Assembly: GCA_944324625.1 (NCBI GenBank)
Contig: CALUWZ010000038.1
Span: 1 to 12,004, forward strand
Direction of reading: 5' to 3'
Origin: an uncultured Mailhella sp.
GTDB lineage: Bacteria > Desulfobacterota > Desulfovibrionia > Desulfovibrionales > Desulfovibrionaceae
DNA: 12,004 bases
The notes under the pieces were generated by a model. It searched no databases. It was given only the letters and a program-made list of their open reading frames with translations, and was not told the DNA's origin. Positions 1-5,987 of the stretch are shown here, one piece after another. Made by a program: the position numbers and the translations under genes. Numbering within the stretch: the stretch's first letter is position 1; every line of letters starts with the position of its first letter.

Positions 1-1
1 A

Positions 2-139
2 GTTATACAGGCTTCACATCCTTTATTTGTAAAAGCAGCAAATAAATCTGCACAACAATCAACATTTGTTCCTTTAACTATTAATGGTATAGTTAAGGAA
101 TCATGGGTAAAAATTCCAATAAAATTTATTTTGAGGTAA
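2..139 (+). CDS. tonB: TonB C-terminal end (partial, runs off left edge)
   Basis: An open frame enters from the left edge and stops with TAA at 137-139, giving 45 residues. The pattern fits the end of a TonB C-terminal domain: a Ser-His-Pro-Leu segment followed by small residues and Ala, a Phe-Val-Pro stretch, Asn-Gly, then an Ile-Pro-Ile-Lys-Phe-Ile-Leu strand at the terminus. This matches the family's usual 'G.P.LD.AA...V..W.F.P...NG.PV...V.IP..F.L' layout, although the usual Trp-Arg/Lys is replaced by Ser-Thr. In TonB this domain crosses the periplasm and touches the TonB box of outer-membrane receptors. It ends 4 bases before exbB, exactly where a tonB gene is expected. The call rests on a short fragment plus context. 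Confidence 0.6.
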   Translation, partial: VIQASHPLFVKAANKSAQQSTFVPLTINGIVKESWVKIPIKFILR

Positions 140-143
140 AAGT

Positions 144-569
144 ATGTACGAAATTTTTCTAAAAGGCGGCATCGTTATGTGGCCATTGCTTTTTCTTTCT
201 GTTTTGGCTTTGGCAATTTTACTGCACAGAATTTTTTTATTTAACGCAATGAAAGGGAAAAATTTTTTTGAGCTTTGCAATATCTTGGCAAGAGTGCAAA
301 GAGGCGCGGACAATCTTTTTCTTATTTCTTCAATTGCACCTTTATTGGGGTTGTTAGGGACGGTTTTCGGAATTATTAAATGTTTTGAAACCCTTTCCGT
401 TTCTCAGCCGGATTCCCAAATTCTTTCTTTGGGACTGTCTGAAGCTCTTATAACAACAGCTGCAGGACTTATTATCTCTATTCCCTGCTTTATTGCTGGC
501 CACTCACTGCATCAGCAGGCGGACAAAATTTTTGATCGTGAACAACAAAAAAACAAGGCAGTACAATGA
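144..569 (+). CDS. exbB: ExbB/TolQ/MotA-family proton channel subunit (short form)
   Basis: This 141-residue inner-membrane protein is the ExbB-type scaffold that, with ExbD, uses the proton motive force to drive TonB. Three hydrophobic segments lie near residues 8-32, 58-80 and 104-125. The two family signatures are present: Ala-Pro-Leu-Leu-Gly-Leu-Leu-Gly-Thr-Val-Phe-Gly (about 65-76) and Glu-Ala-Leu-Ile-Thr-Thr-Ala-Ala-Gly-Leu (about 99-108). It is much shorter than E. coli ExbB (about 240 residues), because the N-terminal extension and the cytoplasmic loop between helices 1 and 2 are reduced. Such short forms are known in TonB-linked ExbB proteins. The ATG at 144 follows a GAGG at 133-136. 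The stop overlaps the exbD start (ATGA), so the two are probably translationally coupled. Confidence 0.88.
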   Translation: MYEIFLKGGIVMWPLLFLSVLALAILLHRIFLFNAMKGKNFFELCNILARVQRGADNLFLISSIAPLLGLLGTVFGIIKCFETLSVSQPDSQILSLGLSEALITTAAGLIISIPCFIAGHSLHQQADKIFDREQQKNKAVQ

Positions 570-949
570 GAAAAAGAAAACAGTTATATGAAGTAAATAT
601 TGCTCCGCTTATTGATGTTGTTTTCATTCTTTTAGCGTTCATTCTTATTTATTCCAAAATTGAAACATCGAAAAGTATAGAAGTAACGTTACCGGAAGTC
701 AGTGGAGAAAAAAATCAAACAAAGCAAAAAGTTATTGAAGTCGCGATAAATAAGCACGGAGATATTTTTATTGCTCAAACATTGTTTACCAAAGAGGAGT
801 TTTCAGATAAATTAATGACATTTAATAAAAATGATACACTTACTATTAAAGCGGACAAATTTGCTCCGTCAGAAACCCTTATTTGGATAATGAAAACTTG
901 CGCAGATCTTGGCTGGCCGTTTGCAGATATTCAAGTTTCCGGAACATAA
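566..949 (+). CDS. exbD: ExbD/TolR-family biopolymer transport protein
   Basis: This 127-residue ExbD has a single membrane anchor near residues 12-31. It sits in the motif Asn-Ile-Ala-Pro-Leu-Ile-Asp-Val-Val-Phe-Ile-Leu-Leu, with Asp17 at the position of the essential proton-carrying aspartate (Asp25 in E. coli ExbD). The remaining residues form a periplasmic domain that ends with the usual helix-strand pattern 'GWPFADIQVSG'. The start overlaps the exbB stop by four bases. With ExbB and TonB it would energise an outer-membrane receptor. The genes that follow suggest corrinoids as the cargo, but the receptor itself is not in the window. Confidence 0.88.
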   Translation: MRKRKQLYEVNIAPLIDVVFILLAFILIYSKIETSKSIEVTLPEVSGEKNQTKQKVIEVAINKHGDIFIAQTLFTKEEFSDKLMTFNKNDTLTIKADKFAPSETLIWIMKTCADLGWPFADIQVSGT

Positions 950-962
950 AGGAATAATGAAA

Positions 963-2399
963 ATGAAATATGTTCATTTTGCTTTAATCCATGCTGCCAT
1001 CAAAAATTCTCAAACAGAAAATCAAAAGTATATTTATGAATGCACTTGCAACGCTATTCAAAATGGAGCAAATTTTATTGTTCATACTGAATTGGCTCTT
1101 TCAGGTTATTGCTTTGGCAGCAGAGAAGAAGCTTTGGCTTGCGCTTGCACAGCAACTGAAAATACAATAACCCAATATGCAGAACTCAGTAAAAAACATC
1201 AAGTGTTCATCGGAATTGGCTTTTTGGAAAAATGTTCCGACACAGCTTTATTGTATAACAGTTATGTTATTTTTAATCCCAAAGGGGAAATTGTTTGTCA
1301 CTATCGAAAAATTCAGGCCGAAATGTTATGGGCAACATCAGGAAACCCGTGGCAAAACGTTATATTTGAAACTCCTTGGGGAATAATGGGGGTTATTATT
1401 TGCGCAGACAGCTATCAGGGGTTAATGTGCAGAAAAGCTGTTTTACAGGGGGCAAAACTTTTAATTATTCCGGCAAATTGGCCCAAAGCCGTTTTGGATC
1501 CGTCCATTATCTGGCAGGAGAGATCCAAAGAAAATGGAGTATATGTTTTCGCCTGAAAAAGATAAAAAAAAGAAAAAAAAATTGATTTTACCCGTTCACA
1601 ATCATGTGTTTTTAACCCGCAAGGAAAAAAAATATTGCAGGAATTTTCTGAGAAAGGTTCTATTTTTTCAGTTTCAATACCGCTTGATAAATCAGGAATG
1701 CTTTCAAATACTGACAGAAAATTCAGATTATCTTCACGTGCAACCAATTTATATTATCCTATTACATTAGCTCGTACATATTTTGATGAGCTGACATCCT
1801 TTCTTGGTGTGCCTTCAGCTATAGCCAATGCTGAAGTGATAACTATATCTTCTAATTATGACAAAGCAATCTGTTTAGACAATAATCATAAAATACAGAT
1901 TGTTCTTTATCCGCAAGACTATAAACACAGACCTGAACGTCCTCTGACAGAAGGGGAAATAGCCGCGTTAGATGATAAAACAATAAAAATAGGCCTGCCG
2001 CAAGGAAAAGAAAAAATTTATTCATTAGCCAGAGATAAAATTGAATGCTTTCCCATAGGACCTTTTATGGTTTGTCCCGCAACATTGGAAGAGGCAATGC
2101 ATCCGGAATTTGCTTATGCGGCTGCTAAAAGCGGTGCAGACATTTTAATTATTTTTTCACGCATTATTTCAAAAGAAGAATTGGTCGTTTTACAGGCAAG
2201 GACCGCAGAGCAAGTATCCATAGCTCTTGCCGGGCAAACTTCAGCAATTTTTTTACCTTCCCGAGGGCATTGTACATGGGAACAATATGTTTCAAAAAAT
2301 ACTTTTTGCTCAAAAATTATGGATGAAGATTTTTTTAAACGAAGAAAACGTTTTCAAGATAAAATTGCTTTTGAATATTTTTGGCAAAACTGGAAATAA
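963..2399 (+). pseudogene. Nitrilase-superfamily amidohydrolase, interrupted by two in-frame stops
   Basis: The 5' half (963-1556, 197 residues) is a clear carbon-nitrogen hydrolase. The catalytic triad is visible: Glu43 in 'HTELALSGY', Lys116 in 'HYRKIQ' and Cys147 in 'VIICADSYQG'. The frame then meets TGA at 1554-1556 and TAA at 1563-1565, but the same frame stays open from 1566 to 2399 and resumes family-like sequence ('DFTRSQSCVFNPQGKKI'). The stops fall where nitrilases usually have an 'NR.G' segment. The 3' part continues for over 270 codons, including a second region ('YAAAKSGADILIIFSR') that looks like a degenerate second nitrilase-like domain, so the intact protein would have been about 478 residues. 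I prefer ATG 963 because AAAGGA at 948-953 is 9 bases upstream; ATG 957 is only 3 bases away. The substrate is unknown. Lying between exbD and cbiZ, it may have acted on a corrinoid or a related amide. A base-calling or assembly error is the main alternative to a true pseudogene. Confidence 0.75.
1554..1581 (+). other. Lesion site in nitrilase gene: two stops plus A-rich tract
   Basis: TGA (1554-1556) and TAA (1563-1565) lie nine bases apart in the nitrilase frame. They are followed by eight A's (1564-1571), a G, and nine A's (1573-1581). The frame is identical before and after, so the net length change is a multiple of three. The +1 frame is open through the stops, so two compensating indels (one before 1554, one in the A-tract) would also explain the data. 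A-runs of this kind are prone to replication or transcriptional slippage and to sequencing error. Confidence 0.8.
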
Positions 2400-2427
2400 T
2401 ATTTATACCCAAAAGGATGACTGCATA

Positions 2428-3585
2428 ATGAAAAATTTTCCTTATGAAGGGCTGGAATTGATTCAAGGAAGGCGTTTTATTGCCGGGCATTTTCTTTTGC
2501 CTCATCTTGTAATTTCTACTTGCAGAGCACATGGCGGCATACGGTCTGACATTGAATATGTTTTTAATCAACAAGCTTGCGAACCTTCCGGTTTTTGCGG
2601 GGAGTTGTCACTTGTTTCATATCAAAATCCAGAGCAATACCTTGCTGCTGCCTGTGAACAATATCAGCTTCCTTTTGAAAAAAGTGCAATGCTGTCAACT
2701 GCTGCCAACATGCATTGTGCAGGTATTCATTCCGAACAGTTTGAAGAATTGACAGTATGTGCAATTGTAACAGGCGGAATAGAAGGAAATGCCGGACGGG
2801 CTGGAGACCCTGCTTCGTATTTTGAACAAAATGGTACTGCAAAGAATATAAAACCAAACCATTATGCAGACCCAAACAGTCAAGGGACTATCAATACAAT
2901 GGTTTTTATTAATAAAGAACTCTCCCATGGAGCATTGGTACGAAGCATTATGATGGCAGCAGAAGCAAAAACCTCTGTATTGCAGGAACTTTCAGTTGCT
3001 TCAAGATTCAGCCCATCTTTAGCTACAGGAACAGGAACAGATCAAATTGCGGTTTGTTGTCGGAAAACGGAGAATGAAAGACCTCTTACAAATGCCGGAA
3101 AACATTCTAAGTTAGGAGAATTGATTGCAAAAACAATACGAGCTGCAACAAAAGAGACTTTACTGAGACAAAATGGATTAAGTCCTGTTTATTGCTGCAG
3201 TTCAGAATATATGCTGCGTCGGTTCGGAGTTCAGGAATTTTCTTTGTCTGAACATTTAAAACATTATTTAACAAAAAATTTTTATGAAATATGCCAAAAA
3301 AACATACGCTGCATTGATCATGACCCTATCACTGTAGCCGCCGTTGCAGGTTTTTTACATATTGCTGACCAATGTTCATGGGATATCCTTCCTTCTTTTT
3401 TACACAAAGATATTTTTATGCATCATGCTGCAATGATATCTTGTTCCGTAAGCTTGCGTTATGACCTTTTGCCGCAATTTAAAAATGCTCTGGAAAATCA
3501 TTATCAAACAACATGGACTCCTTCAGATTATTGTATTTGTGCCATTGCTCTGGGATATATGGAAAAATGGAAAAAAACAGAATAA
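2428..3585 (+). CDS. cbiZ: Adenosylcobinamide amidohydrolase with C-terminal extension
   Basis: CbiZ cleaves the aminopropanol side chain of adenosylcobinamide to give adenosylcobyric acid, letting a cell salvage and rebuild imported incomplete corrinoids. Family landmarks are 'GGIEGNAGRAGDP' (116-128), 'LATGTGTDQIAV' before residue 210, and 'GKHSKLGELIA' near 224-234. The start ATG 2428 has AAAAGGA at 2411-2417, ten bases upstream; the frame is open further upstream, but only inside the preceding gene. The protein is 385 residues, whereas the CbiZ domain accounts for about the first 245. The last 140 residues (roughly 246-385) form an extra region I do not recognise, with a Cys-Cys pair and a conserved-looking 'HDPITVAAVAGFLHIAD' stretch. 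It lies 28 bases after the nitrilase and ahead of a strong terminator, so it is probably the last gene of the operon. Confidence 0.87.
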   Translation: MKNFPYEGLELIQGRRFIAGHFLLPHLVISTCRAHGGIRSDIEYVFNQQACEPSGFCGELSLVSYQNPEQYLAAACEQYQLPFEKSAMLSTAANMHCAGIHSEQFEELTVCAIVTGGIEGNAGRAGDPASYFEQNGTAKNIKPNHYADPNSQGTINTMVFINKELSHGALVRSIMMAAEAKTSVLQELSVASRFSPSLATGTGTDQIAVCCRKTENERPLTNAGKHSKLGELIAKTIRAATKETLLRQNGLSPVYCCSSEYMLRRFGVQEFSLSEHLKHYLTKNFYEICQKNIRCIDHDPITVAAVAGFLHIADQCSWDILPSFLHKDIFMHHAAMISCSVSLRYDLLPQFKNALENHYQTTWTPSDYCICAIALGYMEKWKKTE

Positions 3586-3953
3586 AATAATGAAAAAATC
3601 ATATCGAATTTAGGCATTTTTTTTAATTTTTTTTCATGAGTCCGCAGGGGATTGCCCTGCGGACTTTTTATATGTTTACCTTGTTTAAGGCATTCTAAAA
3701 AATTTTCCTTTTCATACGCTACGTTACCGCCGATATGTAATTTTCGGGTCGGTCCGAGACCTTTTGCGTCAAGGTTGGCAAGTGTTTTGGCTGAAATGGT
3801 ATAGCCGAGTTGTTTGGCTGCTGCCTGACGGGAAAAGACTGCAGGAAGTGTGTTCTCCGTTTTTTTTTTTTTTTTAATAACTATACTTTTTCCTTGTTTG
3901 GATGAGCGTAAATACCGGGGGTTGAGATATTGGTAGCCATAGGGATTGTACAT
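3528..3953 (-). CDS. Helix-turn-helix DNA-binding protein, possibly a remnant
   Basis: Read from ATG 3953 this is 141 residues. Residues about 38-90 look like an excisionase/MerR-type HTH_17 domain: 'FSRQAAAKQLGYTISAKTL' (recognition-helix region) followed by a basic stretch, 'GPTRKLHIGGNVAYEKENF' (wing), and a short helix. Residues 27-31 are five lysines encoded by a 16-base homopolymer. No good ribosome-binding site precedes ATG 3953, and a TTG at 4046 is no better. After residue 95 the frame runs backwards through the cbiZ terminator and 58 bases into the 3' end of cbiZ. That tail looks like non-coding read-through, so the original stop may be lost. Such small HTH proteins act as regulators or as excisionases of mobile elements, but no integrase is visible. 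The HTH match is moderate, and it is uncertain that the gene is functional. Confidence 0.5.
   Translation of the reverse strand: MYNPYGYQYLNPRYLRSSKQGKSIVIKKKKKTENTLPAVFSRQAAAKQLGYTISAKTLANLDAKGLGPTRKLHIGGNVAYEKENFLECLKQGKHIKSPQGNPLRTHEKKLKKMPKFDMIFSLFYSVFFHFSIYPRAMAQIQ
3639..3669 (+). terminator. Intrinsic terminator of the exbBD-cbiZ operon
   Basis: A perfect 11-bp stem (AGTCCGCAGGG at 3639-3649 with CCCTGCGGACT at 3655-3665) encloses a 5-base loop and runs directly into five T's at 3665-3669. It is a strong rho-independent terminator for + strand transcripts, 53 bases after cbiZ. Read from the minus strand the hairpin is followed by 'CATGAAAAAAAA', not a U-tract, so it should not stop transcription in that direction. 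Confidence 0.9.
3860..3875. repeat. 16-base T/A homopolymer
   Basis: Sixteen consecutive T's on the + strand (A's in the minus-strand HTH gene) fall inside that gene's frame just before the DNA-binding domain. The length is in the range where slipped-strand mispairing is frequent. Gain or loss of one base would shift the HTH domain out of frame. Confidence 0.9.
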
Positions 3954-4154
3954 TGCTTTGCTGCTTTTGTTTTGAGTGATGTTTGAGTGAAATGGGGGGA
4001 TGGGGAAAGCTGCAAAAATTTTTATATTGGCAGATGATCGGAACAAGCAGTTAAGTGATGGATTATTAATTATGTTGTATAATAGATTTTTTGCAGATGT
4101 CTGATGTATGGTTTGTTATAATTAATTGGAAATAAAATTAAAAAATTATAATAA

Positions 4155-4172
4155 TTAATTTTGTAAAATTAA
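4155..4172. promoter_or_regulatory. 18-bp palindrome next to the porin -35 box (possible operator)
   Basis: TTAATTTTGTAAAATTAA is a perfect inverted repeat with 8-base arms and a GT centre. It ends one base before the -35 hexamer at 4174. The position suits an activator or repressor site, or an AT-rich UP-like element. The surrounding 4047-4200 region is very AT-rich, so chance formation is possible. Another element, TTATAATAATTAATT at 4146-4160, overlaps it and partly resembles a Fur/PerR-type 7-1-7 site. Confidence 0.4.
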
Positions 4173-4173
4173 C

Positions 4174-4201
4174 TTGACTTAAGGTATGTTATATGTATTT
4201 T
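4174..4201 (+). promoter_or_regulatory. Probable sigma-70-type promoter of the porin gene
   Basis: TTGACT (4174-4179) and TATTTT (4196-4201) are separated by 16 bases and lie about 55 bases before the porin start codon. The -35 box is close to consensus and the -10 box is weaker. The rest of 3954-4254 holds no gene that I can see: it is AT-rich leader and upstream DNA with an imperfect direct repeat (TTATAATTAATT at 4116-4127 and TTATAATAATTAATT at 4146-4160). Confidence 0.5.
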
Positions 4202-4206
4202 AAAGA

Positions 4207-4240
4207 TGAAAGTTAATTTCATTTTCAAAAAAAACTTTCA
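4207..4240 (+). promoter_or_regulatory. Inverted repeat in porin 5' leader
   Basis: TGAAAGTT (4207-4214) pairs perfectly with AACTTTCA (4233-4240) across an 18-base spacer. It lies between the promoter and the ribosome-binding site, so the transcript could form a weak AT-rich hairpin just upstream of AAAGGA (4243-4248). A role in mRNA stability or small-RNA control is possible, but nothing else supports it. Confidence 0.35.
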
Positions 4241-4254
4241 AAAAAGGACAGTTT

Positions 4255-5649
4255 ATGAAAAAATTTACAACATTGGCACTCTTGGCAGGACTTGTTGTGT
4301 CAGGCTTTACAGGTGTGCAGCAGGCTAAGGCAGCAGAGTTTAAACCGCTTTTGGAATTTGTGGAAGAATTTTATTACGGTGAAGCAGGACACAAGCTGCC
4401 AAACGACAATTTCGGGGCGTATTCCAGAATTCGTTTCGGCTTTGATTATGCGGCAAGCGAAGATTTGTCCGCGACCATGCTTTTTGAATACGGAGCCCAT
4501 GCTTGGGGCAATAACGGCGATGATTTCACTGCTGACCCCAGTGTTGATCATGAAGCCTTTGTAATGCGTTTGGCGTATATTGACTGGACAGTGCCGGGTA
4601 CTGACGTGCTTGTCCGTATGGGACGTCAAGGGGTTGTTACTCCTTCTTATGCTTTCGGCAGTCCGATTCTTGATGACAGGGCAGACGGCATTACTTTTGC
4701 TTCCAACGTAACGGACAATATTCTTGTGACGGCAACATGGATGCGTCTTGCAAGCGGAAACGGATATTCAGGGATGAACGGCAGTGATCCTGTTTATGAT
4801 AAAAACGGCTTCAGAGCGTTTGATGATGCGGATGCGTTGATGCTTACTTCCGAATTTGCCTATGACTCCTTTAAAATTGCTCCGTGGGCAATGTATGTGA
4901 ATGTGCAAAAGGGGGTCGGAGAGCATTTTGTGGCAGACCCTGCACATGATAACGGTTACATGTTAAAAGGTGACACCAAAGCATGGGCGCTCGGTCTTTC
5001 TGCCGAATTGACTTTGTTTGATCCCTTCACCTTTGCCGTTGATACCATGTACAACAATATCAAAATAAATCCCATTGATCCGACGGCAGAAGACCGTTTT
5101 GACAGTTTCTATGTAGGCGCCAGCGCAAGCTATGCCCTTGACAACGGTACTCTTGCTTTGAAAGGCTGGTATACGACAGGCAATGACAATGACGCCAAAA
5201 ACGATAACGGATTCATTGCCCTTGGCGGCGGTTTCGGTGCTACTTCCATTATGTTTGACGACAATGAAATTGCCGAAGACCCCTTTACCCGCGGTGAAGG
5301 TTCTCCCATGGGTACCCTTGGCGTTATTTTTGAATACGCTGATTTCTCATTCCTTGATAAGCTCACCCATACCGCCCGCATTGCCTATATTCAAGGCACC
5401 AATGAGGCAGAATTTGTCGGCGGTGTAAGACAAGTTGACGGTGACAGCTTCTTTGACAACTTCACCGATGAAGACAGCGCCGTTGAAATTGATTTCAACA
5501 GCACCTATGAAATTTACAAAAACCTTTCCGCAACCGTAGAACTGGGGTATTTGTTCGTTGACATGGGCAAATTGAGCCAAGATGCCCAAAACAGCGGCAT
5601 TGACGACAATATTTTCCGTTCAACCCTGCGTTTTGTTTATAATTTCTAA
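4255..5649 (+). CDS. Desulfovibrio-type outer-membrane homotrimeric porin
   Basis: This 464-residue protein has a Sec signal peptide (charged 'MKKF', hydrophobic core, cleavage after Ala-Lys-Ala at about residue 26). A beta-barrel sequence follows, with alternating hydrophobic strands and Asp/Asn/Gly-rich turns, a 'RIRFGFDYAAS' first strand and a C-terminal strand ending 'LRFVYNF' with the terminal Phe used by the BAM machinery. This layout matches the abundant major porins of Desulfovibrio, which let small solutes cross the outer membrane. The ATG at 4255 has AAAGGA six bases upstream (4243-4248). Its codon use is visibly richer in C/G at third positions than the cbiZ region, as expected for a highly expressed gene. 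It appears to be monocistronic, driven from the promoter near 4174. Confidence 0.85.
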   Translation: MKKFTTLALLAGLVVSGFTGVQQAKAAEFKPLLEFVEEFYYGEAGHKLPNDNFGAYSRIRFGFDYAASEDLSATMLFEYGAHAWGNNGDDFTADPSVDHEAFVMRLAYIDWTVPGTDVLVRMGRQGVVTPSYAFGSPILDDRADGITFASNVTDNILVTATWMRLASGNGYSGMNGSDPVYDKNGFRAFDDADALMLTSEFAYDSFKIAPWAMYVNVQKGVGEHFVADPAHDNGYMLKGDTKAWALGLSAELTLFDPFTFAVDTMYNNIKINPIDPTAEDRFDSFYVGASASYALDNGTLALKGWYTTGNDNDAKNDNGFIALGGGFGATSIMFDDNEIAEDPFTRGEGSPMGTLGVIFEYADFSFLDKLTHTARIAYIQGTNEAEFVGGVRQVDGDSFFDNFTDEDSAVEIDFNSTYEIYKNLSATVELGYLFVDMGKLSQDAQNSGIDDNIFRSTLRFVYNF

Positions 5650-5668
5650 TAAAAACTTACTCTCCTCT

Positions 5669-5707
5669 CCGTCTGCAGGCCTGTGCCTGTAAGGGGTCTG
5701 CAGACGG
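5669..5707 (+). promoter_or_regulatory. 10-bp perfect inverted repeat between porin and feoA
   Basis: CCGTCTGCAG (5669-5678) and CTGCAGACGG (5698-5707) form a GC-rich stem around a 19-base loop that itself has short GC complementarity. It lies 20 bases after the porin stop, where a terminator is expected, but no T-run follows ('GCATTCGATGAGG'). It may act as a 3' stabilising hairpin for the porin mRNA, a weak terminator, or part of the feoA leader. I see no convincing Fur box or promoter in 5708-5756. Confidence 0.5.
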
Positions 5708-5756
5708 GCATTCGATGAGGTTTGTATAAAATTTATGCTTATATTTCAGGGGTGTT

Positions 5757-5987
5757 ATGAAAACTTTGGCAGATTTAAAAAATAAGCAGGAATGCATTGT
5801 CAAAGAAATTCTTGCAGACGGCATACTGGGGCAGAGGCTTATGGATTTGGGGTTATGTCCCGATACCAAGATATTGTTTGTTCGCAGGTCTCCGTTCAAT
5901 GACCCCATTCATATCAAAATAGGCGATTATCATGTAGCCTTAAGACAGTCTGAAGCAAGTTCAATCATGGTGGAAACAAATGGCTAA
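5757..5987 (+). CDS. feoA: FeoA ferrous iron transport accessory protein
   Basis: This 76-residue cytoplasmic protein has the FeoA SH3-like fold signature: 'LADLKNKQECIVKEI' (strand 1 region), 'LGQRLMDLGLCPDTKILFVRRSPFNDPIHIKIGDYHVALRQ...A' with the typical (L/M)-x-(D/E)-(L/M)-G-(L/I)-x-P-(G/D) turn and the Gly-Asp-Tyr loop. FeoA is needed for full Fe(II) uptake by FeoB and is thought to bind its cytoplasmic part. ATG 5757 follows AGGGG (5748-5752) with a short 4-base spacer. The stop overlaps the feoB start by eight bases, indicating translational coupling. Confidence 0.92.
   Translation: MKTLADLKNKQECIVKEILADGILGQRLMDLGLCPDTKILFVRRSPFNDPIHIKIGDYHVALRQSEASSIMVETNG

Noticed and set aside
909..962. 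Earlier start for the nitrilase gene
   Set aside because: It would overlap exbD by 41 bases without a ribosome-binding site; AAAGGA at 948-953 serves ATG 963.
1534..1770. +1-frame open stretch across the nitrilase lesion
   Set aside because: Its sequence is lysine-run and low-complexity and does not resemble the family; it only shows that a double frameshift is one possible route around the stops.
2227..2427. Upstream in-frame extension of cbiZ
   Set aside because: It lies inside the nitrilase frame and lacks family sequence; ATG 2428 has a proper AAAAGGA upstream and begins the CbiZ homology.
3954..4046. TTG start extending the HTH protein
   Set aside because: There is no ribosome-binding site, and the added residues show no conserved pattern.
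4292..5589. Several overlapping frames inside the porin gene on both strands
   Set aside because: They are shadows of the porin with no domain features and no translation signals.
5708..5756. Fur box or clear sigma-70 promoter before feoA
   Set aside because: There are only short AT-rich partial matches (ATAAAATTTAT at 5726-5736); nothing close to a 19-bp Fur site or a well-spaced -35/-10 pair.
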